Origin: Streptosporangiaceae bacterium | Lineage (GTDB): Bacteria; Actinomycetota; Actinomycetes; Streptosporangiales; Streptosporangiaceae | Assembly (NCBI GenBank): GCA_030038715.1 | Contig: JASHSO010000192.1 | Span: forward strand, 1-12,751 | Reading direction: 5' to 3' | Length of the DNA stretch: 12,751 nt | Shown: in pieces, positions 12,558 through 12,751 of the stretch | How the letters are laid out: each line of letters starts with the position of its first letter | How positions within the stretch are numbered: the first letter of the stretch is position 1 | Position numbers and translations under genes: made by a program | The notes under the pieces: model-generated | Told to the model about the DNA's origin: nothing | Database searches by the model: none | Seen by the model: only the letters and a program-made list of their open reading frames with translations

Positions 12558-12751
12558 GGGCGGTTTCCCTCGGCTCTGCTAGCGGCCGGGCAGATCGGGC
12601 AGGTGTCGTCGGATGCCATGAACGAGCCGACGACGAACTGGCCGGGCTTGAAGGTGCACACGTCGGCGCCGACGTCCTCGACGATGCCGGCGTACTCGTG
12701 TCCCATCGGCGTGGGCCCGGTGACGGGATCGGTGCCGCGCCAGGACCACAG
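12554..12751 (-). pseudogene. Truncated zinc-dependent alcohol dehydrogenase remnant
   Basis: Entering from the right edge, the minus strand encodes 65 residues of a medium-chain zinc alcohol dehydrogenase: LWSWRGTDPVTGPTPMGHEY, then AGIVEDVGADVCTFKPGQFV, then VGSFMASDDTCPIC. GHE supplies a catalytic-zinc ligand and CPIC begins the structural-zinc lobe. Immediately after CPIC the homology stops. Eleven unrelated residues follow and a TAG occurs at 12556-12554, inside the last codons of the aldo/keto reductase on the opposite strand. The other structural cysteines, the NAD(P)-binding Rossmann domain and the C-terminus (some 250 residues) are missing and cannot lie further on, since that DNA codes for the reductase. 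The gene has lost its 3' part and should be non-functional. Its 5' end lies outside the window. Confidence 0.8.

Overview
The window is very GC-rich with strong G/C at third codon positions. It carries families typical of filamentous actinomycetes: DUF3040, a ScoMcrA-type head domain, DUF6510, a LAL-type LuxR regulator and a MmyB-like XRE regulator. I read it as chromosomal DNA of a high-GC actinomycete (Streptosporangiales/Streptomyces/Frankia-like). Genus cannot be fixed from sequence alone. No rRNA, tRNA, CRISPR array, transposase or phage gene was seen.

Layout, left to right. (1) 1-1310: the 5' part of a MarR regulator running off the left edge, then about 400 bp without a firm gene but with an AT-rich promoter carrying two 10-bp direct repeats, then a DUF3040 gene (+) convergent with a stand-alone ScoMcrA-head-like gene (-). 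(2) 1362-2057: a type II haloacid-dehalogenase-like HAD hydrolase (-). (3) 2240-3812: a tight three-gene minus-strand operon of a sulfite-oxidase-like molybdopterin protein, a flavin/NAD(P)H reductase and a DUF6510 zinc-ribbon protein, read as a soluble molybdoenzyme with its own electron-transfer partner. (4) 3985-5507: a peroxiredoxin-like protein (-) divergent from an ECF-type sigma factor (+), which overlaps by 4 nt a 75-residue protein with an anti-sigma-like Cys...His-x3-Cys-x2-Cys zinc motif. (5) 5597-10345: a berberine-bridge-type FAD oxidoreductase, a 968-residue LAL ATPase/LuxR regulator and a DUF4242 protein, all on the minus strand. The intergenic region before the oxidoreductase is packed with inverted repeats. 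(6) 10647-12557: a MmyB-like XRE regulator (-) divergent from an aldo/keto reductase (+). (7) 12554-12751: the remains of a zinc alcohol dehydrogenase (-), cut off in its structural-zinc lobe at the 3' end of the aldo/keto reductase.

The theme is redox chemistry under local control: six oxidoreductase or redox-type genes (one broken) interleaved with five regulators. The most testable ideas are that the sigma/zinc-protein pair is a small thiol-based switch next to a peroxiredoxin, that the DUF4242 protein works with the LAL regulator, and that the sigma and XRE genes are expressed from leaderless mRNAs. No wholly new defence or mobile system is evident; the ScoMcrA-head singleton is the closest to one.
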